From NCBI GenBank assembly GCA_030697365.1, contig JAUYQH010000127.1, positions 1 to 54,726 on the forward strand: 54,726 nt of DNA, given 5' to 3'. The notes under the pieces are model-generated. The model was not told the origin of the DNA, searched no databases, and worked only from the letters and a program-made list of their open reading frames with translations. Shown one piece after another: positions 8,519 through 17,358 of this stretch (its first letter is position 1; every line of letters begins with the position of its first letter). The position numbers and the translations under genes were made by a program. Source of the stretch: Novosphingobium sp. (lineage in GTDB: Bacteria > Pseudomonadota > Alphaproteobacteria > Sphingomonadales > Sphingomonadaceae).

Positions 8519-8691
8519 GCCCGATTGCCCCCGAACCCGTCCTTGGAGGGGTTGTCGCAGGCAAAGCCCAAGGAATGGTTAAGACGGCCCGCGCAAGACC
8601 GCCCATCCGCCTCGCCAAGCGCTTGAAACACCGGGAAAAGCGCGGTTAACGGGCCTCGGCCGATGGGGCGTCGAAAGCCGGGGGAGGGCGG

Positions 8692-8720
8692 TTGACACCA
8701 TCCCGGACGTGCCCTAGTGG
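8692..8720 (+). promoter_or_regulatory. Sigma-70-type promoter for tRNA-Asp
   Basis: TTGACA (8692-8697), a 17-base spacer and TAGTGG (8715-8720), ending 18 bases before the mature tRNA. The -35 is a perfect consensus. Confidence 0.65.
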
Positions 8721-8738
8721 CGCTGCTCCCAAGCACGC

Positions 8739-8815
<77 letters not shown>

Positions 8816-8854
8816 TTTTCCGCTTGTGGAACTTTTCGAAACGCCCGGCGCCGA

Positions 8855-9061
8855 CTAGCGGAACCGCCCAGTTTCCATCCATTGCAGGAACCGCCCAAGC
8901 GGGAGTATCCAGATCGTTCCGGCGACCAGATAGACCACCGCTTGCGCCAGCACCGGCCAGCGGCCCACGGGGGCAAGCAATGTGACCGCGACGATCGCAT
9001 AGAGCGACAGCGCCGCCGACATCGCCAGCACACCTACGGGCTTGCGCCAGCTCGGTTTCAT
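8855..9061 (-). CDS. Small inner-membrane protein, DUF2842 type
   Basis: 68 residues with two hydrophobic segments (about residues 11-31 and 38-56) and basic ends (MKPSWRKP, WMETGRFR), giving a two-helix hairpin in the inner membrane. Length, PVG/WILPL features and position downstream of the 5-FCL gene fit the alphaproteobacterial DUF2842 family; function unknown. Its ATG overlaps the 5-FCL stop by 4 bases, so the two are translationally coupled. Confidence 0.75.
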   Translation of the reverse strand: MKPSWRKPVGVLAMSAALSLYAIVAVTLLAPVGRWPVLAQAVVYLVAGTIWILPLGRFLQWMETGRFR

Positions 9062-9648
9062 GCTGCCGCCACCCGCTCGAACGGACCAATCAGCCGCGTC
9101 GGGGTGACGATCGCGTCGAGGGGGCGGTCATGGGGTTCCAAGGGCAGGCCAGGCACCTCCTGGCAATCCCAGGCTAGTCCGATCGCCAGGACATCGGGAT
9201 TTGCCTCCAACCACCTGTCATAGTGACCCGCGCCCATCCCGAGGCGCCCGCCGTTTGCGTCGAAACCGACGAGCGGAACGAAAGCCACATCGGGGGTTAG
9301 CGAGCGGGCTGTGGCAAGCGGCTGGCGCATGCCCCAAGGCCCTGTTTCAAGCTCACTCTCAAGGAAGGGATTCGCCCATTCGCGGAACTCCATCGCCGCG
9401 TCACGTGCGTCGAACCACGGCAAGGAAAGCGGGTGGCCCTCATCGAAAAACCAGCGAGCATAGCCGGTTGCGGGTGCTTCTTCGGATGTCTCCGCATAAA
9501 GACCTATGGTGGCACCCGCGGGAACGAGTGCAGCCACTGCGCGCGGCGGACGATGGAGCAGCAGGCCTCGCACCGCATCGGGCAGGCCAGCGACATGCGC
9601 CCGGCGCGCTGCCCTCAACCGGGCGCGCAGCGCCGCCTTGACTTCCAT
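9058..9648 (-). CDS. 5-formyltetrahydrofolate cyclo-ligase
   Basis: Converts 5-formyl-THF to 5,10-methenyl-THF with ATP, recovering folate. 196 residues. The N-terminal KAALRARLRAARRAH helix, the central FVPLVGFDANGGRLGMGAGHYDRWL loop (substrate and nucleotide site; GMGxGYYDR family signature, here GHYDR) and the C-terminal DAIVTPT are all present. It is the last but one gene of the leftward zapA-6S-5-FCL set, an order widely conserved in proteobacteria. In the same folate economy, thyA lies 5 kb to the left. Confidence 0.93.
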   Translation of the reverse strand: MEVKAALRARLRAARRAHVAGLPDAVRGLLLHRPPRAVAALVPAGATIGLYAETSEEAPATGYARWFFDEGHPLSLPWFDARDAAMEFREWANPFLESELETGPWGMRQPLATARSLTPDVAFVPLVGFDANGGRLGMGAGHYDRWLEANPDVLAIGLAWDCQEVPGLPLEPHDRPLDAIVTPTRLIGPFERVAAA

Positions 9649-9672
9649 TGCCGAAACTTTCTCGCCCGATGG

Positions 9673-9846
9673 GTGACGGAACCACCATGGGCCGTTGCCG
9701 GGAAATCCTCTGACGCGTTACGTCAGGTGGGAACCATGTGTGCCAAGCCCCAATGGAAACAGAGTGGCCTAACCAGGGACAGCCCCCTTTGGATTTACTT
9801 ATAGCCTCAGGGATATCTGTCGGTTCGTACCGGGCAGTCCCGTCAC
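9673..9846 (-). ncRNA. ssrS: 6S RNA candidate (zapA-5-FCL intergenic)
   Basis: 6S RNA mimics an open promoter and sequesters the housekeeping RNA polymerase holoenzyme. On the minus strand the gap between zapA and 5-FCL holds a 174-nt segment closed by 14 consecutive pairs: GUGACGGGACUGCC (9846-9833) with GGUGGUUCCGUCAC (9686-9673), three of them G-U. Just inside lies AUCCCUGAGGCUAUA, close to E. coli 6S UCCCCUGAGCCGAUA. An internal hairpin CTGACG-CGTTA-CGTCAG spans 9710-9726. Length and locus fit 6S RNA. Ends are set by the helix and could extend a few bases. Confidence 0.85.
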
Positions 9847-9860
9847 ATCCCAAGGTAAGC

Positions 9861-10184
9861 CTAGTCGGCCCTGCGCTCAAGGTCCGTGGCGAGATTTTCG
9901 AGCCGACGGGCGGCAGCGTCGATCCCCTCGGCGACTTTCGTTAGCGCCGGGCCGGTGTCTTCGGGCGCGGGCGCGCCGCCGCGCACGGTCATCTCGTGGA
10001 TTTCATCGGCGAGCAGCAGCGCGGCGAACAGCAGCATCCGGCTTTCGCTCTGCCCCGCGGCCCCGCCCATCGCGCGCAATTTGTCATCGATCCGGCGGCC
10101 GAGCATGGCGACATGATCTTCCTCGCCATCGGCCGAGGCGACGCTGAACTGGCGGCCGCCGATCTCGAGGCTGACGTTGCTCAT
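9861..10184 (-). CDS. zapA: Cell division protein ZapA
   Basis: 107-residue FtsZ-ring-associated protein that crosslinks FtsZ filaments. The N-terminal globular part (VSLEIGGRQFSVAS, EEDHVAMLGRRIDDKL) and the following helical part (LLFAALLLADEIHEM) match ZapA, ending in a coiled coil (LTKVAEGIDAAARRLENLATDLERRAD). It overlaps the upstream small coiled-coil gene by 4 bases and precedes the 6S RNA candidate. Confidence 0.9.
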   Translation of the reverse strand: MSNVSLEIGGRQFSVASADGEEDHVAMLGRRIDDKLRAMGGAAGQSESRMLLFAALLLADEIHEMTVRGGAPAPEDTGPALTKVAEGIDAAARRLENLATDLERRAD

Positions 10185-10387
10185 TGCGGCATTCCGGTGA
10201 GGATCTCGTCGAGCTTGCGCAGCGAGCTGGCTACGGTCTGCTTGAGCTGGTCGTGGCGATCACGCAGCCCTTCGTACTCGGCAGCATCGACCGAGGGGCC
10301 GGTGGGAAGCGCCTGTGCGGCGGCTTCGACACGGCCGAGCGCCGCATCGAGCCGGGTCAGCGCCTGATCGATCTTGCTGGTGTCCAT
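10181..10387 (-). CDS. Small coiled-coil protein upstream of zapA
   Basis: 68 residues from the ATG at 10387 (MDTSKIDQAL). An in-frame start further upstream (10429) exists but its added 14 residues are compositionally unlike a domain. The protein is two helical blocks with heptad character (ALTRLDAALGRVEAAAQAL and LRDRHDQLKQTVASSLRKLDEIL) around a short Pro/Gly break. The 4-base overlap with zapA suggests joint function in division, analogous to ZapB or the DUF4164-type proteins found beside zapA in other alphaproteobacteria; that is inference from context. Confidence 0.7.
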   Translation of the reverse strand: MDTSKIDQALTRLDAALGRVEAAAQALPTGPSVDAAEYEGLRDRHDQLKQTVASSLRKLDEILTGMPQ

Positions 10388-10591
10388 TGCGCCGCCAGAG
10401 CTAGCACAATCGGCGCGCACGACAACCACCGGACCGACGTCATGACGCCCGCAAGGCGCGCTTCACGGCACGCGGCTGTGGGAAACGCGAGACGGCGGCT
10501 CCCTTGACGCGCCCGGACCCCTTGCCCAAAGGGTTCGCCCGAATCGTCCCTTCCCCAGGGGCGTCCCCGCATCAAGGCGAGCACCTTTGCG

Positions 10592-12568
10592 ATGACCATC
10601 GATCCGACCCGGCTCGCCCCGATGGCCAACGCCATCCGGGCCTTGGCGATGGACGCCGTCCAGGCCGCAAACTCGGGCCATCCCGGAATGCCGATGGGCA
10701 TGGCCGATGTTGCCACGGTGCTGTGGACAAATTTTCTGCGGCACGATCCGGCCGACCCCGCCTGGCCCGATCGCGACCGCTTCGTGCTGTCGGCCGGGCA
10801 CGGCTCGATGCTGATCTACGCACTGCTCCACCTGACCGGCTATGCGCGCCCGACGATCGACGACATCCGCAACTTTCGCCAGTTGGGCAGCCCCTGCGCC
10901 GGGCATCCCGAGAACTTCGAGCTGGCCGGGGTCGAGTGCACCACCGGGCCGCTTGGGCAGGGTCTGGCGATGGCGGTGGGCATGGCAATCGCCGAGCGTC
11001 ACCTCAACGCGACCTTCGGCGCCGATCTGGTCGATCACCGGACCTGGGTGGTCGCGGGGGACGGGTGCCTGATGGAAGGCATCAACCACGAGGCGATCGG
11101 GCTGGCCGGGCATCTCAAGCTGGCCGGGCTGAACGTGCTGTGGGACGACAACCGCATCACCATCGACGGGCCGACCTCGCTCTCGACCAGCGAGGACATC
11201 CCGGCGCGTTACCGGGCGAGCGGATGGCACGTTGTGGCCTGCGACGGCCACGACCACGCCGACATCGCCCGCGCCATCGACGAGGCGCTGGCCGACCCGC
11301 GGCCCTCGCTGATCGCCTGCCGCACGATCATCGGCAAAGGCGCGCCCAACAAGCAGGGTAGCCACGAGGTCCACGGCGCGGCGCTGGGCGCGGACGAAAT
11401 CGCCGCCGCCCGGGTCGCGCTCGGGTGGACCGCGCCGCCGTTCGAGATACCGGCCGACATCGCCGCCTACTGGCACCTCGCGGGCCGGCAAGGGCAGGGC
11501 GCCCATGCCGCCTGGCGCGAGCGGCTCGCCGCTTCGGACAAGGCCGCCTCGTTCACCGCGCAGATGGCGGGCGAGCTGCCGCCGCTGAACGGGTTCGCCG
11601 ACTACCTCGCGAAGATCGCCAGCGACCAGCCGACCGTCGCAACGCGCAAGGCGAGCGAGAACACGCTCCAGGCGCTGACCGCCGACGTGCCCGCGATGAT
11701 CGGCGGATCAGCCGACCTCACCGGTTCAAACAACACCAAAACATCGTCTACTAAACCGTTGATCGCACAAGATTATTCGGGCCGCTACCTGTATTACGGG
11801 ATCCGCGAGTTCGGGATGGCCGCGGCGATGAACGGGATGGCGTTGCACGGCGGGGTGATCCCCTATGGCGGCACCTTCCTTGTGTTCAGCGACTATTGCC
11901 GCAACGCGATCCGGATGTCCGCGTTGCAACGCGCACGGGTGATCTACGTGATGACCCACGACAGCATCGGGCTGGGCGAGGACGGCCCCACGCACCAGCC
12001 GATCGAGCACGTCGCCTCGCTCCGCGCTATGCCGGGGCTAACAGTGTTTCGCCCCGCCGATGCGGTAGAAACCGCGGAATGCTGGCAGTTGGCATTGAAA
12101 AACGCGAACGGGCCGTCGCTGCTCGCGCTCACCCGCCAGAACCTCCCCGCACAGCGCAGCGAGGCTGGCGAGAACCTCAGCGCAAGGGGCGCCTATCGAC
12201 TGGTCGCCGCCAAGGCGCCACGCAAGGCAATCCTGGTCGCGACGGGTTCGGAAGTGGCGCTGGCGATCGATGTCGCGGAGGCGCTCGAAGCGCAAGGGTT
12301 TGGGGCCGACGTTGTCTCGATGCCGAGCTGGGAGATGTTCGAGGCGCAGGATGCCACCTATCGCCATGACGTGCTGCCAGCCGAAACGCTGCGTGTCTCG
12401 ATCGAAGCCGGTACAACCTTTGGTTGGGAACGGTACACGATGCCCCACGGCTTACGCATAGGCATCGACAGTTACGGCGCCTCGGCCCCGGCCAAGGATC
12501 TGTTCGCGCACTTCGGCTTCACAGTCGAGGCAATCGTGCCAGAAATTCTCGCAAAATTAGCATCCTAG
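10592..12568 (+). CDS. tkt: Transketolase
   Basis: ThDP-dependent two-carbon transfer between sugar phosphates in the pentose-phosphate pathway. 658 residues, the normal length. The N-terminal ThDP domain carries GHPGMPMG near residue 28, the [13 protein letters not shown] motif near residue 155 and [10 protein letters not shown]. The middle domain has [17 protein letters not shown] and [11 protein letters not shown] with the catalytic-proton His, and the C-terminal domain ends near [21 protein letters not shown]. It heads the rightward set tkt-gap-pgk-thioesterase-fba, with only 14 bases to gap. Confidence 0.97.
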   Translation: MTIDPTRLAPMANAIRALAMDAVQAANSGHPGMPMGMADVATVLWTNFLRHDPADPAWPDRDRFVLSAGHGSMLIYALLHLTGYARPTIDDIRNFRQLGSPCAGHPENFELAGVECTTGPLGQGLAMAVGMAIAERHLNATFGADLVDHRTWVVAGDGCLMEGINHEAIGLAGHLKLAGLNVLWDDNRITIDGPTSLSTSEDIPARYRASGWHVVACDGHDHADIARAIDEALADPRPSLIACRTIIGKGAPNKQGSHEVHGAALGADEIAAARVALGWTAPPFEIPADIAAYWHLAGRQGQGAHAAWRERLAASDKAASFTAQMAGELPPLNGFADYLAKIASDQPTVATRKASENTLQALTADVPAMIGGSADLTGSNNTKTSSTKPLIAQDYSGRYLYYGIREFGMAAAMNGMALHGGVIPYGGTFLVFSDYCRNAIRMSALQRARVIYVMTHDSIGLGEDGPTHQPIEHVASLRAMPGLTVFRPADAVETAECWQLALKNANGPSLLALTRQNLPAQRSEAGENLSARGAYRLVAAKAPRKAILVATGSEVALAIDVAEALEAQGFGADVVSMPSWEMFEAQDATYRHDVLPAETLRVSIEAGTTFGWERYTMPHGLRIGIDSYGASAPAKDLFAHFGFTVEAIVPEILAKLAS

Positions 12569-12582
12569 AAGGAGCATTTCGG

Positions 12583-13590
12583 ATGGCGACCAAGGTTGCA
12601 ATCAATGGTTTCGGACGCATCGGGCGCAACGTCGCGCGCGCCATCCTGGAACGCACCGATCACGATCTGGAGCTGGTCTCGGTCAATGACTTGGCCGACG
12701 CCAAGTCGAACGCGATGCTATTCCAGCGCGATTCGGTTCACGGCAAGTTTGCCGGTACGGTCGAAGTCGATGGCAACGATCTGATCGTCAACGGCAAGCG
12801 CATCCATGTCACCGCCGAGCGCGATCCCGCCAACCTTCCGCATGCCGCACACGGCATCGACATCGCGCTGGAGTGCACCGGCTTCTTCACCGATCGCACT
12901 GCTTGCGAAAAGCACCTGACCGCGGGAGCCAAGCGCGTCCTGATTTCGGCCCCCGGCAAGAATGTCGATCTGACAGTCGTTTACGGGGTCAACCACGACA
13001 AGCTTAGCGCCGAACACACGATCGTCTCGAACGCATCGTGCACCACCAACTGTCTCGCTCCGTTCGCCAAAGTGCTCAACGACGCGATCGGCATCGAGCG
13101 CGGGCTGATGACCACGATTCATGCCTACACCAACGACCAGAAGATCCTCGACCAGATCCACTCAGACATGCGCCGCGCCCGCGCCGCGGGCATGAGCATG
13201 ATCCCGACCACCACCGGCGCGGCGCGCGCGGTGGGCGAAGTTCTGCCCGAGCTAAAAGGAAAGCTCGACGGTTCGGCGATCCGGGTTCCGACCCCCAACG
13301 TGTCGGTGGTCGACCTGACCTTTACACCCATGCGCGACACCAGCGTAGAAGAGGTCAACAAGCTGTTGAAATCGGCTGCAGACGGTCAGCTCAAGGGCAT
13401 CCTCGCCTACACCGACGAACCGCTGGTCTCGATCGATTTCAACCACGACAGCCACAGCTCGACCATCGACAGCCTCGAAACCACGGTGATCGACGGCAAG
13501 CTGGTCCGCGTGCTTAGCTGGTACGACAACGAGTGGGGCTTCTCCAACCGCATGGTCGATACCGCGGGGGTCATGGCCGGGCTGCTCTGA
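12583..13590 (+). CDS. gap: Glyceraldehyde-3-phosphate dehydrogenase, type I
   Basis: 335 residues. N-terminal Rossmann fold starting [16 protein letters not shown], catalytic Cys153 in [12 protein letters not shown] and the C-terminal [14 protein letters not shown] motif. The ATG at 12583 follows AGAAGGAG at a good distance, so this start is firm even though the frame is open further upstream. The stop overlaps the pgk start by one base (TGATG). Position 33 region reads NDLAD, compatible with NAD use. Confidence 0.97.
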   Translation: MATKVAINGFGRIGRNVARAILERTDHDLELVSVNDLADAKSNAMLFQRDSVHGKFAGTVEVDGNDLIVNGKRIHVTAERDPANLPHAAHGIDIALECTGFFTDRTACEKHLTAGAKRVLISAPGKNVDLTVVYGVNHDKLSAEHTIVSNASCTTNCLAPFAKVLNDAIGIERGLMTTIHAYTNDQKILDQIHSDMRRARAAGMSMIPTTTGAARAVGEVLPELKGKLDGSAIRVPTPNVSVVDLTFTPMRDTSVEEVNKLLKSAADGQLKGILAYTDEPLVSIDFNHDSHSSTIDSLETTVIDGKLVRVLSWYDNEWGFSNRMVDTAGVMAGLL

Positions 13591-14798
13591 TGGCGCGATT
13601 CAAGACGCTCGACGACCTGGGCGAGATACGCGGCAAGGTCGTCCTCGTCCGCGAGGACCTCAACGTGCCGATGGCCGACGGGTCGGTAACCGATGACACC
13701 CGCATCCGCGCCGCCGTGCCGACCGTGCTCGAACTCGCAGATCGCGGTGCGAAGGTCTTGATCCTGGCGCATTTCGGCCGGCCCAAGGGCCAGCGCGATC
13801 CACGCCAGTCGCTGTCGCTGGTGATCGACGCGGTTCAGCACGTTTTGGGGCGCGAAGTGATGTTCGTCCCCGAGATCGCCGGGTCGGTGGTGGCTCAGAC
13901 TGTCGGAATCTTGCGCGAAGGCGACATCGCGCTGCTCGAGAACACGCGGTTCTGGCCGGGGGAGGAAGCCAACGACGCGGAGCTGGCGCGTCAGATAGCG
14001 GCTAATGCCGATGCCTACGTATCCGACGCCTTTTCCGCCGCCCACCGCGCCCATGCGTCGACCGAAGGGCTGGCCCGGGTATTGCCTGCGTATGCCGGGC
14101 GGGCGATGCAGGCCGAGCTCGAGGCGCTCGAAAAGGCGCTTGATGATCCCGAGCATCCGGTGGCCGCAGTGGTCGGCGGGGCCAAGGTTTCTAGCAAGCT
14201 GGAGGTACTCAAGCACCTCGTCGGTAGAGTCGACCACCTGATCATCGGCGGCGGAATGGCCAACACCTTCCTCGCCGCGCGCGGCATAGACGTCGGCAAG
14301 TCATTGTGCGAACACGATTTGGCTGAGACCGCCGAGCAAATTCTCGATGCTGCAGATGCGGGCGGTTGCACCGTACACCTGCCTTACGACGTCGTGGTGG
14401 CGCGCGAGTTCGCTGCCAATCCGCACAGCTTGCGCACTTGCAACGTCCACGAAGTTGCCCCCGACGAGATGATCCTCGATGTCGGCCCTCAGGCGATCGA
14501 GGCCTTGGCCGACGTGCTCAAGACGTGTCGCACGCTGGTCTGGAACGGGCCACTTGGCGCGTTCGAGACCCCGCCGTTCGATACCGCGACCGTCGCGCTC
14601 GCGCGCACCGCCGCGGCGCTGACGCGCGAAGGTTCGCTGGTTTCGGTGGCAGGGGGTGGCGACACCGTTGCCGCGCTCAACCACGCCGGGGTGGTCGACC
14701 AGTTCAGCTATGTCTCGACCGCGGGCGGGGCATTTCTCGAATGGATGGAGGGCAAGACCTTGCCCGGCGTAGCGGCTTTGGAGGCAGCGGCCCGATGA
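13590..14798 (+). CDS. pgk: Phosphoglycerate kinase
   Basis: 402 residues catalysing 1,3-bisphosphoglycerate + ADP to 3-phosphoglycerate + ATP. Motifs: [11 protein letters not shown] near residue 20, [39 protein letters not shown], and the C-terminal nucleotide loop [14 protein letters not shown]. The ATG shares its first base with the gap stop, and its own stop overlaps the next start in ATGA, so translation is tightly coupled. Confidence 0.97.
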   Translation: MARFKTLDDLGEIRGKVVLVREDLNVPMADGSVTDDTRIRAAVPTVLELADRGAKVLILAHFGRPKGQRDPRQSLSLVIDAVQHVLGREVMFVPEIAGSVVAQTVGILREGDIALLENTRFWPGEEANDAELARQIAANADAYVSDAFSAAHRAHASTEGLARVLPAYAGRAMQAELEALEKALDDPEHPVAAVVGGAKVSSKLEVLKHLVGRVDHLIIGGGMANTFLAARGIDVGKSLCEHDLAETAEQILDAADAGGCTVHLPYDVVVAREFAANPHSLRTCNVHEVAPDEMILDVGPQAIEALADVLKTCRTLVWNGPLGAFETPPFDTATVALARTAAALTREGSLVSVAGGGDTVAALNHAGVVDQFSYVSTAGGAFLEWMEGKTLPGVAALEAAAR

Positions 14799-15253
14799 GC
14801 GAAGATCAGGCAGTATCGTTGAACGACCGGCTCATCCTGATCAGCGAAGGCGAGTTCGCGGGCTGGTCGATGTGGCAGAGCGACGCGTTCGAGCAGCGCG
14901 CCGGGCCGTTTTACGAACGGCATGATGCCGAAGGGCGCGGCACCTGCGCGTTTCGCGCCGAACCGCGCCATATGAACGGCGGTGGCTTCATGCATGGCGG
15001 ATGCCTGCTGACTTTCGCGGACTCGGCGATCTTCACTTTCGCGCGCGATGCGCTGGGCAATCATCATGGAGTTACGGTCAATCTGTCGGGCGACTTTCTC
15101 GATTCGGCGAGGGTCGGCGAACTGATTGCGGCCACCGGGGAGGTCACGCGCGCCGGACACAAGACGATTTTCGTGCGAGGGTTGGCGACCGCCGATGGTC
15201 GCCCGGTCTTGAGTTTTACCGCGATCATCAAGAAAGTGGGTAATCGGGGCTGA
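14795..15253 (+). CDS. PaaI-type hotdog thioesterase
   Basis: 152 residues with the hotdog-fold signature [24 protein letters not shown], followed by [25 protein letters not shown] and the closing strand [13 protein letters not shown]. Members hydrolyse acyl-CoA esters; the substrate cannot be read from sequence. It starts inside the pgk stop (ATGA) and is followed by fba after 29 bases, so a presumably acyl-CoA-active enzyme is embedded in the glycolytic operon. Confidence 0.85.
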   Translation: MSEDQAVSLNDRLILISEGEFAGWSMWQSDAFEQRAGPFYERHDAEGRGTCAFRAEPRHMNGGGFMHGGCLLTFADSAIFTFARDALGNHHGVTVNLSGDFLDSARVGELIAATGEVTRAGHKTIFVRGLATADGRPVLSFTAIIKKVGNRG

Positions 15254-15282
15254 ATTCCCCTCAAAAAACGCAAGGGAACGCA

Positions 15283-16170
15283 ATGAATTACGAACAGATG
15301 CTCGAACGTGTCCGCAAAGGCGACGGGTTCATTGCCGCGCTCGACCAGTCGGGTGGTTCGACCCCCAAGGCGCTCAAGGGCTATGGTATCGAGGAAAGCG
15401 CCTGGGCCGACGAGCAGGAGATGTTCGGGCTGATCCACGCGATGCGCAGCCGGATCATTTCCTCGCCGTGCTTCACTGGCGAAAAGGTACTTGGCGCGAT
15501 CCTGTTCGAGCGGACGATGGATGGTGTGATCGATGGACAATTGGTTCCCGCAGCGCTGATCGAGAAGGGCGTCGTCCCGTTCATCAAGATCGACAAGGGA
15601 CTCGAAGATGAGGCCGACGGCGTCCAGCTGATGAAGCCGATGCCTGATCTCGATGCGCTGCTCGACAAGGCCAAGGCGCTGGGCGTGTTTGGTACGAAGG
15701 AGCGCTCAGTGATCAACTCGGCCAATGCCGCGGGCATCGCCGCGATCGTGGCCCAGCAATTCGAGGTCGGCCGTCAGGTTCTGACAAAGGGAATGATGCC
15801 GATTCTCGAGCCCGAGGTGAACATCAAGAGCGCCACTCGGGCTGAGTGCGATACATTGATGAAAGCTGAAATTCTCAATCATCTTGATACGTTGGGTGAC
15901 GGTCAGCAAGTGATGCTCAAACTCAGCTTGCCAGTGGTGCCAGGCACCTTCGATGCGCTTGCCGAGCATCCCAACGTGCTTAAGGTCGTCGCGCTATCGG
16001 GCGGCTATACCCGCTCCGAAGCCTGCGCCGAACTCGCCAGGAACCGCGGCATCATCGCCAGCTTCAGCCGCGCACTGCTCGAAGACCTGCGCCACCAGAT
16101 GAGCGACGACGAGTTTGCCGGTTCTCTCGGCACAGCGATCGATGAAATTCAGGCTGCCTCGGTAACTTAG
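15283..16170 (+). CDS. fba: Fructose-bisphosphate aldolase, class I
   Basis: 295 residues. The N-terminal MLERVRKGDGFIAALDQSGGSTPKAL and ILFERTMDG segments, the PILEPEV loop and MLKLSLPVVPG are typical of the short bacterial class I (Schiff-base, metal-independent) aldolases. It closes the tkt-gap-pgk set. AGGGAACGCA precedes the ATG. A class I rather than class II aldolase is the choice seen in many sphingomonads (from memory). Confidence 0.93.
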   Translation: MNYEQMLERVRKGDGFIAALDQSGGSTPKALKGYGIEESAWADEQEMFGLIHAMRSRIISSPCFTGEKVLGAILFERTMDGVIDGQLVPAALIEKGVVPFIKIDKGLEDEADGVQLMKPMPDLDALLDKAKALGVFGTKERSVINSANAAGIAAIVAQQFEVGRQVLTKGMMPILEPEVNIKSATRAECDTLMKAEILNHLDTLGDGQQVMLKLSLPVVPGTFDALAEHPNVLKVVALSGGYTRSEACAELARNRGIIASFSRALLEDLRHQMSDDEFAGSLGTAIDEIQAASVT

Positions 16171-16190
16171 TTGGCGGCACTGCAATCCGA

Positions 16191-16583
16191 TCAGCGCTGC
16201 ATTTCATTGGCGGTATAGCGGAAGCCGAAGCGGTAGGCGCTGCGCGGGATCGTCGTTCCAGGGCGATGCGGCGGCGGAGCAACCGTTTCGAGGACCAGCA
16301 TCCCCGAACCGACCGACATCGGATGCCCCAAGATCAGTTCGCGAGTGCGGATGCCCCCGCGTCCGTCGATCCTGGCGGACATCCGGACCTGCCCGGCCCA
16401 GACGCACCGTACGCCCTGCGGGCAGCGGCTGTCCTCGATCAGCGTCAGCGGAGTGATGCGCAAGGGACCGACCGCCGCGGTCCGGTTGAACCCGGCGAAG
16501 CTTGTACCGCTCGACGGAGGCGGGCGGGTGGTGGCGCAAGCGGCAAGGGCTAGCGGAGTCAAGAGTAATGACCGGTAACGCAT
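16191..16583 (-). CDS. Putative lipoprotein of unknown function
   Basis: 130 residues from ATG 16583 (MRYRSLLLTPLALAACAT), with a lipobox LAAC predicting acylation at Cys16; an alternative ATG lies 5 codons upstream. After a Pro/Ser linker the body holds EDSRCPQGVRCVWAGQVRM, a Cys-containing segment recurring in small alphaproteobacterial secreted proteins. The C-terminus is a short beta-rich region ending YRFGFRYT. Convergent with fba, 20 bases apart. Confidence 0.75.
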   Translation of the reverse strand: MRYRSLLLTPLALAACATTRPPPSSGTSFAGFNRTAAVGPLRITPLTLIEDSRCPQGVRCVWAGQVRMSARIDGRGGIRTRELILGHPMSVGSGMLVLETVAPPPHRPGTTIPRSAYRFGFRYTANEMQR

Positions 16584-16664
16584 GGCGCAAATGTCCAACC
16601 ATCTCGCTGAACAGTTCCGGAACGCTTGGCTCTGACCTGCGACAGCGATAGAGGCCCGCGGACC

Positions 16665-17288
16665 ATGCCCGATCCCGCTTGCCAGCTATACCTGATCTCG
16701 CCGCTCGAAGTTGGCGGCGCATTTGCCGATCGGCTGGCCCGCGCTCTCGACGCCGGACCGGTCGCGGCGTTCCAGTTCCGCGTGAAGGGGATCGACGAAC
16801 ACGAGGCCGCGCGTCTTGCCGAGCCGCTCCAGCGTATCTGCGCTGACGCGAATTGCGCCTTCATCGTCAACGACAGCATTTCGCTTGCCCGGCGGCTGGG
16901 GGCGGACGGCGTGCATCTCGGCCAGCACGACGGCTCGGTGGCCGAAGCGCGCGAGCGGCTTGGGCGCGAGGCGCAGATCGGGGTAACATGTCACGCCAGC
17001 CGCCAGCTGGCGATGCAGGCGGGAGAGGACGGTGCCGACTACGTGGCGTTCGGTGCGTTCTTTCCCAGCGAAACCAAGCCCAGCGAGCATCGTCTCGATC
17101 TTGAATTGCTTGAATTCTGGTCGGCGGTGTTCGAACTGCCCTGCGTGGCGATCGGCGGGATCAGCCCGGCAAATTGCGCACCTCTGGTTGCGGCGGGCGC
17201 AGACTTCCTGGCGGTCAGCCACGCTGTGTGGGGCGGCGACGAGGCGGCTGCGGTCGCCGCATTCAACCAGGCAATCGCCGAGGCCTGA
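16665..17288 (+). CDS. thiE: Thiamine-phosphate synthase ThiE
   Basis: Joins HMP-diphosphate and thiazole phosphate in thiamine synthesis. 207 residues from ATG 16665 (MPDPACQLYLISP). TIM-barrel motifs: FQFRVKG near residue 35 (pyrophosphate site), FIVNDSISLARRLGADGVHLGQHD, GVTCHASRQLAMQAGEDGADYVAFGAFF and the closing VAIGGISPANCAPLVAAGADFLAV. Thiamine diphosphate is the cofactor of transketolase and the BCKDH E1 encoded nearby, though they are not in one operon. Confidence 0.92.
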   Translation: MPDPACQLYLISPLEVGGAFADRLARALDAGPVAAFQFRVKGIDEHEAARLAEPLQRICADANCAFIVNDSISLARRLGADGVHLGQHDGSVAEARERLGREAQIGVTCHASRQLAMQAGEDGADYVAFGAFFPSETKPSEHRLDLELLEFWSAVFELPCVAIGGISPANCAPLVAAGADFLAVSHAVWGGDEAAAVAAFNQAIAEA

Positions 17289-17358
17289 ACCCCTCCCGGA
17301 CCCAAGCGCCGCTTCGTTCGTTGGACGTAGCATCACGCTCAATTTTCCGGGAATTTTC

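Noticed and set aside
9798..9803. TATAAG on the minus strand as a -10 element for an ncRNA
   Set aside because: It falls inside the 6S RNA once the 14-pair closing helix (9673-9686 with 9833-9846) is recognised, within the conserved CCCTGAGGCTATA segment.
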